Shown: positions 16,170-25,923, counted from the first letter of the stretch. The stretch is DNA of 64,000 bases from Sphingorhabdus wooponensis (GCF_003933235.1 NZ_RWJI01000001.1:378001-442000), one strand, 5' to 3'. A program made the numbers and translations. The notes: generated by a model from the letters alone, not told the origin.

Positions 16170-17734
16170 GCATGGATTTCATGGGGGCATGGCTGTTCGA
16201 TACCTTTGTGGTGACCAGTATCTTGATGTTGGCGGTTTTGCTGCTGCGGGGACCTGTGGCGCGGCATTTTGGTCCAGGCGTTGCATATGCACTTTGGTGT
16301 ATTCCAGCTGCCCGTGTTTTGATGCCATCGCTAGAGGGGGCGCCCGCACCTGTTTTGGGGAGTGGGGCGACAATACAGGACAATGTGCGCGACGCTATCC
16401 TCGCAGTGATATACGCACCGGAAACTGCCGTTGCAGCCCAGCAAATGGCGGCCGCGCCATCGGTCAATTATGCTGTGCTTGGCTTGACAGTATGGCTTGG
16501 CGGCGCAGCATTGCTATTCATCATTCAGATGATCCGCTACGCCTCTATGCGCGACGAGCTTTTGTCTGAGGCAACCGAAGTCGCAAATATCAACGGCGTC
16601 AGAGTTGTGGCCTCGGATCAGGTGGCTGGGCCGCTCGCCTTCGGCCTGTTCAAACGCTATATTGCTGTGCCGCAGGATTTTAGCAAAAATTATTCACCGG
16701 CCGAACGCGAACTCGCCATCGCCCATGAAATGGCACATCACAAATCGGGTGACCTGTTCGCCAATCTGGCTGCATTCTTCATACTGTGCCTTTTCTGGTT
16801 CAACCCGGTCGCTTGGTTGAGCTGGAACGCCTTTCGCGTTGACCAAGAAGCCGCGTGCGACGCGCGCGTATTGGCAGGCAAATGTTCCGAAGAGCGCGCT
16901 ATTTATGGACGGGCATTGGCGCGCACGGCGTTTGACGGTGTGCCAACTTTTGCCACTGCACTGAATTCCCCAAAAACTATCATCGAACGATTGAGGAGAC
17001 TGAATATGAAAAACGCCAGCACGAAACGGCGCTTGTTTGGCAAAATCGGTGTCATCGCCGCTGCCGCTGTTGTCCTGCCACTGACCGCAACTGTAGTGCC
17101 CGCCGTGGTCGCGCAGGATGATACTGCTGCCGATAGTAAGTCGGAAACCGTCAAGCGCGATGTTCGGATCATCAAGATAAAGCGCGACGGTAAAGAGATC
17201 GATATCGTCGGCCATGACGGGGATAACAAAGATGTCACTAAGGTCGAACGTGACGGTAAGATCTTCATCTTCCGTACCGACAAAAAGCTGACGGAGGAGG
17301 AAGTCGAAAAAATGGTCGGCAAGGCTGAAGCGTCTCGCAAAGCGGCTGATGCGGCTATGGCCGACGGCGATAAATCGGCGATGGAATCAACCGATGTTGC
17401 GCGCGGTACGCCACAGACTAAGCGGATCATCATAAAATCCGCCGCCGACATACCTGAGATCGATATTCAAGGAATGACCGAAAACTGCACTTCCGCTGCG
17501 CAACCCGTCACCACGGATGTCGAAGGCGTGGATGGCACGCGCAAGGCGCGCGTTCGCCTTGTAATGTGTGGTAAGGGGCAAGCACAGATTGCACGGATTG
17601 AAGCAATAAAGGGCTTGCGCGAGGCACGTAGTGAGATTGCTTCGGAAAAAGACATGCCCAAAGCTGTGCGCAAAGATGTGATCGAAAAGCTGGATCAAGA
17701 GATCCGTAAGCTTGAGGCGCAAGCCGACAAGTAA
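16166..17734 (+). CDS. BlaR1/MecR1-like M56 membrane metallopeptidase with unusual C-terminal domain
   Basis: A 522-residue protein with N-terminal transmembrane helices (about 13-28 and 103-123), a cytosolic M56 zinc protease with HEMAH (His187, Glu188, His191) and a third ligand Glu228 (QEAACD), a helix near 200-220, and a further transmembrane segment about 305-327. After it comes a charged extracytoplasmic region of about 190 residues, rich in Lys/Asp with repeats such as IKRDGKEIDIVGHDG. This is not the penicillin-binding transpeptidase sensor of true BlaR1. It should sense a different envelope signal and release BlaI by proteolysis. It starts within the blaI stop codon and ends at a terminator. 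Confidence 0.88.
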   Translation: MSMDFMGAWLFDTFVVTSILMLAVLLLRGPVARHFGPGVAYALWCIPAARVLMPSLEGAPAPVLGSGATIQDNVRDAILAVIYAPETAVAAQQMAAAPSVNYAVLGLTVWLGGAALLFIIQMIRYASMRDELLSEATEVANINGVRVVASDQVAGPLAFGLFKRYIAVPQDFSKNYSPAERELAIAHEMAHHKSGDLFANLAAFFILCLFWFNPVAWLSWNAFRVDQEAACDARVLAGKCSEERAIYGRALARTAFDGVPTFATALNSPKTIIERLRRLNMKNASTKRRLFGKIGVIAAAAVVLPLTATVVPAVVAQDDTAADSKSETVKRDVRIIKIKRDGKEIDIVGHDGDNKDVTKVERDGKIFIFRTDKKLTEEEVEKMVGKAEASRKAADAAMADGDKSAMESTDVARGTPQTKRIIIKSAADIPEIDIQGMTENCTSAAQPVTTDVEGVDGTRKARVRLVMCGKGQAQIARIEAIKGLREARSEIASEKDMPKAVRKDVIEKLDQEIRKLEAQADK

Positions 17735-17785
17735 ATTAGCAGGCAAATTATTACAGAACCCTCAGCTCCCCTTTTCGGTTCTGTC

Positions 17786-17814
17786 GGGGCGGTTTTTACG
17801 GGCCGCCCCTTTCT
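17786..17814 (+). terminator. Intrinsic terminator of blaI/blaR-like operon
   Basis: GGGGCGG (17786-17792) pairs with CCGCCCC (17803-17809) with a 10-base T-rich loop, then TTTCTCTTTG. Confidence 0.75.
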
Positions 17815-17826
17815 CTTTGTTCCGTA

Positions 17827-18759
17827 ATGCGCCATATCGCCGGAATGAAATGGCCCGACACCATCACAGCAGGCGAGATTGAGCAGCATGAGCCGCTTGT
17901 GCGGCGTGTTTTAGCGCCCAATGCGTCGCCTTATACTTATACGGGCACGCAGACCTGGATTGTTGGCAATCAGACCGACGTTGCCATTATCGACCCTGGT
18001 CCTGTGGGAAGCGGGCAAAGCGCTGGTGATCCCGCGGACATTCATGGCGAGGGCCATGTGGAGGCGATTTTACGCGCAGTTGGCGATGCAAAAGTCACCG
18101 CGATCCTGTGCACACATACCCATCGCGACCATTCGCCCGCAGCCGCGCCTTTGAAAGTCGCCACGGGTGCGCCGATAATTGGTTGCGCGCCATTAGTGCT
18201 GCGTGATGATGGGCCGCGTGCCGATAGTGCCTTTGACCCGGATTACCGTCCAGATCGCGTTCTAGGAGACGCAGAGGCCATTTCGGGCGATGGGTGGACG
18301 TTGGAGGCGGTGGCGACGCCGGGGCATACCAGCAACCATCTCTGCTTTGCTTTGCGCGAAAGCGGCGCGTTGTTCACGGGCGACCATGTGATGAAATGGT
18401 CGACCAGCGTTGTCAGCCCACCAGACGGCGATATGAGCGACTATCTGGCGAGTTTGCAGAAATTATATGATCGCGACGACCGCGTTTATTATCCGGCGCA
18501 TGGCCCAGCGGTACACAACCCGCGTCAATTGGTGCGCGGCATGATTGGTCATCGCCGTCAACGCGAGCGCCAGATCGTGACGCTGCTGGAGGGCGGGGAG
18601 GGGCATGTCCCCAATATGGTCGCGGCGATGTATAAGGGGCTGGACCCACGCCTGATCGGCGCGGCGGGGCGTTCTGTCCTTGCGCATCTTATCGATTTAC
18701 AAAATCAGGGCCGTGTGGCGACGCACGGGGATGGCTGGCATCTAATTGGTCAAGCTTGA
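17827..18759 (+). CDS. MBL-fold metallo-hydrolase (LACTB2-like)
   Basis: A 310-residue metallo-beta-lactamase-fold protein. The metal-binding signature is THTHRDHSP, with His97, His99, Asp101 and His102; later ligands are in ATPGHTSNH and FTGDHVM. A C-terminal winged-helix-like domain (about 240-310) matches the LACTB2/ArnB-like group, whose mammalian member is an endoribonuclease; many bacterial ones are hydrolases of unknown substrate. The ORF starts at an ATG 12 bases behind the terminator; an internal ATG at residue 7 (MKWPDT) is an equally plausible start. Not a beta-lactamase by evidence, despite following a blaI-type operon. Confidence 0.88.
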   Translation: MRHIAGMKWPDTITAGEIEQHEPLVRRVLAPNASPYTYTGTQTWIVGNQTDVAIIDPGPVGSGQSAGDPADIHGEGHVEAILRAVGDAKVTAILCTHTHRDHSPAAAPLKVATGAPIIGCAPLVLRDDGPRADSAFDPDYRPDRVLGDAEAISGDGWTLEAVATPGHTSNHLCFALRESGALFTGDHVMKWSTSVVSPPDGDMSDYLASLQKLYDRDDRVYYPAHGPAVHNPRQLVRGMIGHRRQRERQIVTLLEGGEGHVPNMVAAMYKGLDPRLIGAAGRSVLAHLIDLQNQGRVATHGDGWHLIGQA

Positions 18760-18828
18760 AGCTCACTTAAAAGCGTGATATATCAAGAAGATTGTTGTGA
18801 AGCCGCTATTCCGGGGGGAAGACGTCGC

Positions 18829-19608
18829 ATGGCTACTGTGGTTGGGACACAATCGCGCGCGCAGGGCGCCGATCATTTTTTCCGCATACTTGCAATAATC
18901 ATGGCCTTTACGGTCGTTGCCGGCTTTTCGGTTCAATATCTTGCCGGACGATCCAGCTTTGGTGCGCGCACGCTTGTGCATATACATGGCCTTGCCTTCA
19001 TGGCTTGGGTTGGCCTGTTTGTCGCGCAGGCGTGGCTTGCGACGCATGGACCGATTTCCCTCCACCGGCGCTTGGGCTGGATTGGCGCAGGCTGGATAAT
19101 CGTTCTGCTGTTATTGGGCAGCCTCATCACCATTGACGTTGTTCAACGCGGGATGACGCCATTCTTCTTTCAACCGCAGAATTTCCTTATTGCGAACCCG
19201 TTTTCCGCAATTATGTTTGCGGCGCTTGCATGGACCGCCATCCGCCTTCGCCGGCAGACCGAATGGCATATGCGCCTGCATATTTGTGCGATGACGACCA
19301 TCATTGGCCCAGCATTTGGCCGTTTGTTGCCGATGCCCTTGCTGGTCCCTTATGCATTTGAGATTGCCGGGATCGTTAGCCTTATATTTCCCATTGCCGG
19401 AATGGTCCATGATCTGCGCAAGCATGGCCGGGTGCATCCGGCATGGTATTGGGGCATCGCGGCGACCCTGTCGGTCATTCCGGTGTCGCATATCATTGCG
19501 AATTCGGCATTGGGTGACGCAATTTATGCTGCGGTCACGGCGGGACATGCCGGTGCGGGCGTTCCCGGCATGGAATTTGGCCCGCCACCACAAATGCCGC
19601 CAAGCTAG
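18829..19608 (+). CDS. Seven-helix membrane protein of unknown function
   Basis: A 259-residue integral membrane protein with about seven transmembrane segments. It has conserved-looking His residues at helix ends (VHIHG, SLHRRLGW and EWHMRLHI), which might bind haem or metal, as in some cytochrome-like or DUF membrane families, but I recognise no function. The ATG at 18829 follows GGGGGGAAG at a usable distance; the longer frame from 18775 adds 18 residues with no membrane character, so the shorter form was chosen. The C-terminus is rich in Pro and Gly. Confidence 0.8.
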   Translation: MATVVGTQSRAQGADHFFRILAIIMAFTVVAGFSVQYLAGRSSFGARTLVHIHGLAFMAWVGLFVAQAWLATHGPISLHRRLGWIGAGWIIVLLLLGSLITIDVVQRGMTPFFFQPQNFLIANPFSAIMFAALAWTAIRLRRQTEWHMRLHICAMTTIIGPAFGRLLPMPLLVPYAFEIAGIVSLIFPIAGMVHDLRKHGRVHPAWYWGIAATLSVIPVSHIIANSALGDAIYAAVTAGHAGAGVPGMEFGPPPQMPPS

Positions 19609-19691
19609 CCTTGTTTCACGCGCCCAAATCGACCACATAGGCGTTTCATTCAGGTGCCGGAACAGGTTCGGCATGGCAAAGGTATGATTAT

Positions 19692-20684
19692 ATGAACGCC
19701 CCGACGCTCCGCGAAAACTTGCAAGGCCTTGATTTATTAGAAGAAATCAAGCGACTGAAAAAAGAACGCAATGCCGTCATCCTTGCGCATTATTATCAAA
19801 AGCCCGAGATTCAGGATCTGGCCGATTTTGTGGGTGATAGCCTTGAGCTGAGCAAGCGTGCGGCAGAGACTGATGCGGACGTCATCGCCTTTTGCGGCGT
19901 AAAATTCATGGCCGAAACGGCAAAGATTTTAAGTCCGCAGAAAACCGTCATATTGCCGGATATGGCCGCAGGTTGTTCATTGGAGGATGCGTGCCCGCCG
20001 GGTAAGTTCAAGGCGTTTCGTGCGGCCCATCCTGATCATATCGCGCTGACCTACATCAATTGTTCCGCTGAAGTGAAGGCGCTGTCCGATATCATCGTGA
20101 CTAGTAGCAGCGCCGAAACAATCCTGAGCCAAATTCCGCCAGAGCAGAAAATTATTTTTGGTCCAGACCGACATCTTGGCGGCTATCTTGCCCGCAAGTT
20201 CAACCGTGAGATGCTGTTGTGGCCGGGTGTATGCATTGTGCATGAGGCATTTTCGGAAACCGAGCTTTTGAAGTTGAAGGCGCAATATCCCGGCGTTCCT
20301 GTTGCCGCCCACCCCGAATGTCCGCCGCATATCATCGACCATGCGGATTATGTCGGCAGCACCAGCGGTATCTTGCAATATGCGCAGACGATGGACGGCG
20401 ATACCTTGATCGTCGCTACGGAGCCGCACATCATCCATCAGATGGAAAAGGCGGAGCCAAGCAAGGCATTTATCGGCGCACCGGGTGCAGACGGTAACTG
20501 CGCGTGTAATATCTGCCCTTATATGGCGCTTAATACGATGGAGAAGCTGTATCTTGCGCTACGCGATTTGACACCGCAGATTGAACTTGATGAAACAGTT
20601 CGATTGGGCGCAAAGAAAAGCCTTGATCGGATGTTAGAGATGGCAAGCGGAACAGTCGGTAAGGGCGATCTCGGTCGGGCCTAA
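19692..20684 (+). CDS. nadA: Quinolinate synthase
   Basis: A 330-residue NadA, which condenses iminoaspartate with dihydroxyacetone phosphate to quinolinate, the second step of de novo NAD synthesis. The start region with HYYQKPEIQDLADFVGDSL is characteristic. Cys residues that can hold the [4Fe-4S] cluster are present in AGCSLEDACPPG, NCSAEVK and the C-terminal GNCACNICPY. nadB and nadC are in the same window but at 45.9 and 27 kb, so the pathway is not an operon here. Confidence 0.97.
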   Translation: MNAPTLRENLQGLDLLEEIKRLKKERNAVILAHYYQKPEIQDLADFVGDSLELSKRAAETDADVIAFCGVKFMAETAKILSPQKTVILPDMAAGCSLEDACPPGKFKAFRAAHPDHIALTYINCSAEVKALSDIIVTSSSAETILSQIPPEQKIIFGPDRHLGGYLARKFNREMLLWPGVCIVHEAFSETELLKLKAQYPGVPVAAHPECPPHIIDHADYVGSTSGILQYAQTMDGDTLIVATEPHIIHQMEKAEPSKAFIGAPGADGNCACNICPYMALNTMEKLYLALRDLTPQIELDETVRLGAKKSLDRMLEMASGTVGKGDLGRA

Positions 20685-20754
20685 TTGGTTGATGACGCGG
20701 TGTATCAAATATCTACTCGCCTTCACCGTTATATCGATATAATACAGCCGCAAT

Positions 20755-22860
20755 ATGCTTTTCTGGCGATCTTCTTCTAATAAAAAAACGGATATCGACA
20801 GTCGGCTTGCCGCTTTTGATGATAATTATGCGCAGCAATTTCCCGACGATCCGCAGCCATGGAATGATGCTGCCCCGATACCGGCCAAGCGCCTGTTTTT
20901 AGGCAAGACGCGCTGCTGGTGGTTCGGGCGCACGGTTGCGGCCTTGATCGCAATATTTGTTCTCTTGTTGCTTTGGCTCGCAGTTACGGCCCCCTTGTCG
21001 AAATCGCTTCAGCCGATTGCACCGCCGCGGATTACATTGCTGGCGTCTGACGGCACACCTATCGCGCGCAACGGCGCAATCGTTGATCGACCTGTCGACG
21101 TTACTGAATTGCCGCCGCATGTGGTGCAGGCCTTTTTGTCGATTGAGGATCGGCGTTTTTATTCGCATTGGGGCATTGATCCACGCGGCCTCGCGCGCGC
21201 GGCATGGTCAAACGCTTTTGGCAGCGGGATTACCCAAGGCGGCAGCACGATTACGCAGCAGCTTGCCAAATTCACCTTTCTAACGCCGGAACGCAGCCTT
21301 ACCCGCAAGGCACGTGAAATGCTCATCGCCTTTTGGCTTGAGGGGCGCCTGACGAAAGATGAAATCCTCGGTCGTTATCTGTCGAACGTTTATTTTGGGG
21401 ACAATGTCTACGGCTTGCGCGCTGCATCGCTGCATTATTTTTATCGTCAACCTGAGCGTTTAACGCTGAGCCAAGCAGCCATGCTGGCTGGCCTTGTGCA
21501 AGCGCCGTCACGTCTGGCCCCGACCAAGAATCCCGAACGTGCCGCAAAGCGTGCCAAGCTTGTTCTCAAGGCGATGGTGGCGAATAAGGCCATTACACAA
21601 GCCAAGGCCGATGCCACCCCCGTAGCGCGGCTGGACGTGCGTGTCCGGGAGACATTGCCGACAGGGACATATTTCGCCGACTGGGCCATTCCGCAGGCGC
21701 GGCTCCTCACCGAAAGCGGCTATTCCGATGTGCGGATTACCACAACCCTCGACGCCCGCTTACAGAATATTGCCCGCAAGGTTGTCGCCAGCGCAGGCGT
21801 TGGTGACGCGCAAATTGCATTGGTCGCGATGCGTCCAAATGGTGAGGTTGTCGCCATGGTTGGTGGCAAAAGCTACAAGCAATCCGCCTTTAACCGCGTA
21901 ACGCAGGCCAAAAGACAGCCTGGATCGACATTCAAACTGTTTGTGTATCTGGCGGCGCTTCGTTCTGGCATGACGCCGCAGTCGATGATTGCCGATACCC
22001 CCATTAATGAAGGCAGTTATCGCCCCAAAAACTCCGGCTTACGCTATCGGGGTGATATCACTTTGGAGCAAGCATTCGCCCAATCAAGCAATGTCGCCGC
22101 TGTGCGCCTGTATCAAAAAGTAGATGGCAAAGAGGTGGAGCAAGCGGCGAAAGACCTTGGCATCCGTAGCCCGCTCACCTTGGACCCAAGCCTTGCTTTG
22201 GGCAGTTCAGGCATCACTTTGTTAGAATTGACGGCGGCTTATGCCGGTGTCGCGGGAAACCAATGGCCTGTTGAACCGCACGCCTTTAAACAAGAGGAGC
22301 AAGGCTGGATTGAATGGTTGTTCTCAGGCCCACGATCTTTCAGTGGACGTATGCACGGGATGTTGCTGGAATTATTAGGGGCATCGGTGAAGCAAGGCAC
22401 GGGACGGGCCGCGCGGCTTTCCATACCGGCTTATGGTAAAACAGGTACCAGTCAGGATAATCGTGATGCTTTGTTTGTTGGCTTTGCTGGCGATTTGGTC
22501 GTTGGGGTATGGATCGGCAATGACAACAACACACCGCTAAGGGGCATTAACGGTGGCGGCTTGCCAGCGCGTATCTGGCGGGATTTCATGTCGCAGTCTA
22601 TTCGTAATGCAGCGCCGGTCAACAGGCCAAAAACTACGCAGACTCCAGATCCAGAAGGCCCAATCGAACCATTTGACTTGCCTGAGTTGCAGGAATTGCC
22701 AATCGATATTAGCAATTCGGAAATACGTGTCGATCAGGGGCAGGGCGTGACTGTGAATACAGACGTAAATGGTGTTCCGTTTGAAATTACACTTGATCGT
22801 GATGGCGCCAATGTTCAGCCGACCCCATCTGTGCAGCGCCCCGCGCCGGAACCGCGTTGA
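20755..22860 (+). CDS. Class A penicillin-binding protein (PBP1 type)
   Basis: A 701-residue bifunctional peptidoglycan synthase. It has a cytoplasmic N-terminus, one transmembrane helix (about 62-82), a GT51 glycosyltransferase domain (catalytic Glu131 in LSIEDRRFY, QGGSTITQQLAK) and a transpeptidase domain with the SxxK serine Ser391 (PGSTFKL), SxN at 444-446 and KTG at 562-564. The sequence ends with a Pro-rich tail. A 701-residue length is shorter than PBP1a of Gram-negatives and close to PBP1c-like or short class A proteins; no OB insert is obvious. It polymerises and crosslinks cell-wall peptidoglycan at the inner membrane. Confidence 0.95.
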   Translation: MLFWRSSSNKKTDIDSRLAAFDDNYAQQFPDDPQPWNDAAPIPAKRLFLGKTRCWWFGRTVAALIAIFVLLLLWLAVTAPLSKSLQPIAPPRITLLASDGTPIARNGAIVDRPVDVTELPPHVVQAFLSIEDRRFYSHWGIDPRGLARAAWSNAFGSGITQGGSTITQQLAKFTFLTPERSLTRKAREMLIAFWLEGRLTKDEILGRYLSNVYFGDNVYGLRAASLHYFYRQPERLTLSQAAMLAGLVQAPSRLAPTKNPERAAKRAKLVLKAMVANKAITQAKADATPVARLDVRVRETLPTGTYFADWAIPQARLLTESGYSDVRITTTLDARLQNIARKVVASAGVGDAQIALVAMRPNGEVVAMVGGKSYKQSAFNRVTQAKRQPGSTFKLFVYLAALRSGMTPQSMIADTPINEGSYRPKNSGLRYRGDITLEQAFAQSSNVAAVRLYQKVDGKEVEQAAKDLGIRSPLTLDPSLALGSSGITLLELTAAYAGVAGNQWPVEPHAFKQEEQGWIEWLFSGPRSFSGRMHGMLLELLGASVKQGTGRAARLSIPAYGKTGTSQDNRDALFVGFAGDLVVGVWIGNDNNTPLRGINGGGLPARIWRDFMSQSIRNAAPVNRPKTTQTPDPEGPIEPFDLPELQELPIDISNSEIRVDQGQGVTVNTDVNGVPFEITLDRDGANVQPTPSVQRPAPEPR

Positions 22861-22878
22861 TGCGCGTTCTTTTCTGCC

Positions 22879-24426
22879 ATGACTAAACTCATGCGATATT
22901 TTGCGGTGCTGTGCCTATTGCTGTCTCCGTTATGGGCTGTACCCGCACTTGGCGATGCAAGTGATATCAGCGCTGCATCACGCAGCGTTGTGCGGGTCAT
23001 TGTATATAGCACTGCCGAAGGACAGCAGAGCATCGTTAGTATTGGGTCTGGCGTGGCCGTTGCGCGGGATAAAATCGTCACCAATGCTCATGTCGTTGAA
23101 ATGGCGAGTTTTGACGACAGCGTGCAGATTGTCATCGTGCCTTCAGATGGCACGCAAAGCTATCGCGCCAGAGTTTCCGCCAGCCTGCCGCGTAAAGACC
23201 TTGCCCTATTGCAACTGACGTCTGGCACGCTCGTGCCTGCAAGTATTTTCGCAGGAGCGCCAGAAGATGGCGCAGATGTTTTTGCCATTGGCTATCCCGC
23301 GAGTGTCGATGTCGCGTTAGAGCAGAGCGAAGCCGATGTGCTGCGCCCACAGCAGCCCGTCAAAACGCGGGGAACGGTCTCCTCCGGACGAACGTCGAAG
23401 TCGGTGGAATCGCTTTTGCATACGGCGCCTATTGCCCCGGGGAATAGCGGCGGGCCAATTGTGGATGCCTGCGGACGCGTGCTGGGCATCAACAGTTTCG
23501 GTTCGGTCCCTACGGATGGCGGTGCGGAATTTTACTTCGCGATATCTGCGCGAGAGCTGTCGGCATTTCTTGCCAATCGCGGGGTCGCGTTCCGCTCCGT
23601 GCGGGGCGATTGCCGGTCGGTCGCTGAGTTGACGCGCGCCGAGGCGGAACTTGAGGCATCTACACGCGCCAAGATAGAGCAAGAAGCGCGTGTTGCCACT
23701 GAACTGCAACGCAGCCGTGAAGGCAAGGTACGCAGTGACGCCGAACATGCCGTCATTGGTGAACGGGAAAACCATTTGGCCTTAGCGGGGCTGTTGCTCG
23801 TGTTAAGCGCTGTCGCCGGCGGTGCTGCATGGCAGTTTTCCGAACGTGAGCAGCGGGAGAGATTCAAAGCTGCAGCCGCGGCTGGCGCTGTGCTTTTTGT
23901 CATGGCGGTGGGAATTTTTGCGGCGCGCCCCTCATTCGATGAAGTCGATGCGCGCGTTCGGGCGGCATTGACCGCCGATACGCCAGACGATCCCGTTGCC
24001 CAAAAGCGCGCTATTACTGCCGAACCGCAGACGAAAATCTGTGTGTTGCAGCCCCAACGCAGCCGCGTCACGATGTCCGACACAACAGACGTCGAATTTA
24101 CGTGGCAGCCCGATGGATGCGTCAACGGACGCACACAATATGTCGAAAGCGGTGGCCGTTGGGTGCGCAGCTTTGTCCCCAATAATGACGCGCAAATTTC
24201 GATTATCAGCTACGCCCCGGAAACGGATATTTACCGTATTGAACGGTTCCTGCCAGGCAATGACGCCATGCAAGCCGCCCGTGCGGCACGGCAACTCTAT
24301 GACGTGAAAACCTGCACTGCGGACCAAGGGCAACTGACCAATATCGAAAATATGAACAAGACCATATTGGCGCAATTGTCGCCCACGCCGAACGAGATTT
24401 TATTGTTCACATGTTCTGACCGCTGA
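22879..24426 (+). CDS. Secreted/membrane trypsin-like serine protease with C-terminal domain of unknown function
   Basis: A 515-residue protein with a signal peptide (about 1-25) and a DegP-like chymotrypsin-fold domain: catalytic His71 (TNAHVV), Asp107 (KDLAL) and Ser190 (APGNSGGP). A Glu/Arg-rich coiled coil (about 215-290), two hydrophobic segments (about 298-318 and 328-348) and a C-terminal domain (about 370-515) follow, with paired Cys (KICVLQ, DGCVNG, KTCTAD, FTCSDR). There is no PDZ domain, so this is not HtrA. Substrate unknown. It starts 18 bases after the PBP gene and is followed by an orphan solute-binding lipoprotein. Confidence 0.86.
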   Translation: MTKLMRYFAVLCLLLSPLWAVPALGDASDISAASRSVVRVIVYSTAEGQQSIVSIGSGVAVARDKIVTNAHVVEMASFDDSVQIVIVPSDGTQSYRARVSASLPRKDLALLQLTSGTLVPASIFAGAPEDGADVFAIGYPASVDVALEQSEADVLRPQQPVKTRGTVSSGRTSKSVESLLHTAPIAPGNSGGPIVDACGRVLGINSFGSVPTDGGAEFYFAISARELSAFLANRGVAFRSVRGDCRSVAELTRAEAELEASTRAKIEQEARVATELQRSREGKVRSDAEHAVIGERENHLALAGLLLVLSAVAGGAAWQFSEREQRERFKAAAAAGAVLFVMAVGIFAARPSFDEVDARVRAALTADTPDDPVAQKRAITAEPQTKICVLQPQRSRVTMSDTTDVEFTWQPDGCVNGRTQYVESGGRWVRSFVPNNDAQISIISYAPETDIYRIERFLPGNDAMQAARAARQLYDVKTCTADQGQLTNIENMNKTILAQLSPTPNEILLFTCSDR

Positions 24427-24468
24427 ATCTTGGATTGTGCGTCAGGACTTAGGGCTTATGGTGGCGTC

Positions 24469-25923
24469 ATGATCCGTTCGCTGTCGATTTTGTTGTTGCT
24501 ATTGTCCGCAACACTTGCCGGATGCTCCGAAGGCGTTGATAATGAACGCGTCCGGGTTGATGTGATTGAAAGCCGTCCCCGCCCTCTAAATATATCCGCA
24601 TCACCGCTGCCCTTGGCGTCAGCTTATCTGCGCGCGGCAACGGCGCAAGGTTTGGTGACCTTTGATGAAAAAGGACGGGTCGCGCCCGGCCTCGCTAATC
24701 GCTGGATCGTCACTGACGATGGCATGAGTTATATCTTCCGCCTCAATAAAGGGCGCTGGAATGACGGGCGGGAGGTAGAGTCGAGAGAGGTTGCACGTCT
24801 TTTGACTGCGCGCATTCGGGAATTGCGTAAGGGGCGTCTTGGTTCCGAATTGGGTGTCATTGACCGTGTCGTCGCCATGACGGGTCAGGTGGTGGAAATC
24901 AGGTTGAATGCCCCGATGCCTTATCTGTTAGAATTACTGGCCTTGCCCGAGTTCGGGTTGCTCAGCAAAGGCGCCGGATCTGGCCCTATGCAAGCCAAAA
25001 AATTTGGACAGGCTATGCAGTTGCGGCGCAATGAAACCGATGATGAAGGCGCGCAAGTCTTGGGCAATGCGATTGTAACTTTGCGGCGTGGTGAGGCATC
25101 CACGGTGATTGCCCGTTATGCGCTGGGACAAAGTGACCTTGTCGAAGGCGGCCGGTTCGAAAGCTTTCCTTTGCTCGACGCGGCGAAAATTCGGGCGGAT
25201 CAAATCCAGTTTGACGCGGTTCCTGGGCTATTCGGTTTGCACATAGTGAATAACGCTCCGTTTTTGTCGGATACCGCCAATCGAACGGCAATCGCCATGG
25301 CTATTGATCGCCCCAAATTGCTGACGGCGTTTGACATTGTGGCGTGGCAGGAAACGGTTACTTTGGTTCCCGAAAGCTTGCCAAATCGGGCGGACATACA
25401 ACGGCCAGCATGGTCAACGCCATCTATGGAAGAACGCAGAACAATGGCGCGGGACACTATCGCCAAATGGAAAAATGCCAATGGCGCAATTCGGCCATTA
25501 CGCGTTGCCTTGCCACGTGGTTATGGCAGCCGGATATTCTTTGCGCGCTTGCGCGCGGATCTTGCAACAATCGGTATTGATGTTGAGCGTGTGACCATGG
25601 ACCGGCCGCATGACCTACTGCTCATTGACCGCACCGCCCAACAATCGAGCCCCATATGGTATCTGGATCAGCTATCATGTAAATTTGCGCCATTATGCAG
25701 CGCGCGGGCGGACGAGATTGTGGCCAAAGCGCGCCGCACGAGCGATAGCGCACTGCGCGCGCAGTTATTGGGTGAGGCAGAAGCCGAATTGCAGGCCAGC
25801 GTCGCCTTCATCCCCATTGCAAATCCTTTGCGTTGGTCGCTCGTCCGACCAGGTCTATTGGGGCATTTTGCCAATGGCCGTGGGTGGCACCTGTTGCAAT
25901 ATCTCGGGCGTGACCCGACATAG
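24469..25923 (+). CDS. Family 5 extracellular solute-binding lipoprotein (peptide-type), orphan
   Basis: A 484-residue protein with a signal peptide and lipobox LAGC, then the fold of ABC family 5 (oligopeptide-type) binding proteins: GLANRWIVTDDGMSYIFRL and the N-terminal YLRAATAQGLVTFDEKG are the usual entry segments. The ATG at 24469 puts a clean signal peptide in place; the longer frame from 24430 adds 13 residues without one. No permease or ATPase gene is nearby, so a role in sensing or in a transporter encoded elsewhere is possible. Many conserved contact residues of well-known OppA proteins cannot be judged here. Confidence 0.82.
   Translation: MIRSLSILLLLLSATLAGCSEGVDNERVRVDVIESRPRPLNISASPLPLASAYLRAATAQGLVTFDEKGRVAPGLANRWIVTDDGMSYIFRLNKGRWNDGREVESREVARLLTARIRELRKGRLGSELGVIDRVVAMTGQVVEIRLNAPMPYLLELLALPEFGLLSKGAGSGPMQAKKFGQAMQLRRNETDDEGAQVLGNAIVTLRRGEASTVIARYALGQSDLVEGGRFESFPLLDAAKIRADQIQFDAVPGLFGLHIVNNAPFLSDTANRTAIAMAIDRPKLLTAFDIVAWQETVTLVPESLPNRADIQRPAWSTPSMEERRTMARDTIAKWKNANGAIRPLRVALPRGYGSRIFFARLRADLATIGIDVERVTMDRPHDLLLIDRTAQQSSPIWYLDQLSCKFAPLCSARADEIVAKARRTSDSALRAQLLGEAEAELQASVAFIPIANPLRWSLVRPGLLGHFANGRGWHLLQYLGRDPT

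Noticed and set aside
17827-18759. Beta-lactamase controlled by the blaI pair
   Set aside because: It is an MBL-fold protein with a C-terminal winged-helix domain, lacks a signal peptide and lies behind a terminator.
22879-24426. HtrA/DegP protease
   Set aside because: The triad and GNSGGP are similar, but there is no PDZ domain and the C-terminal part is different.
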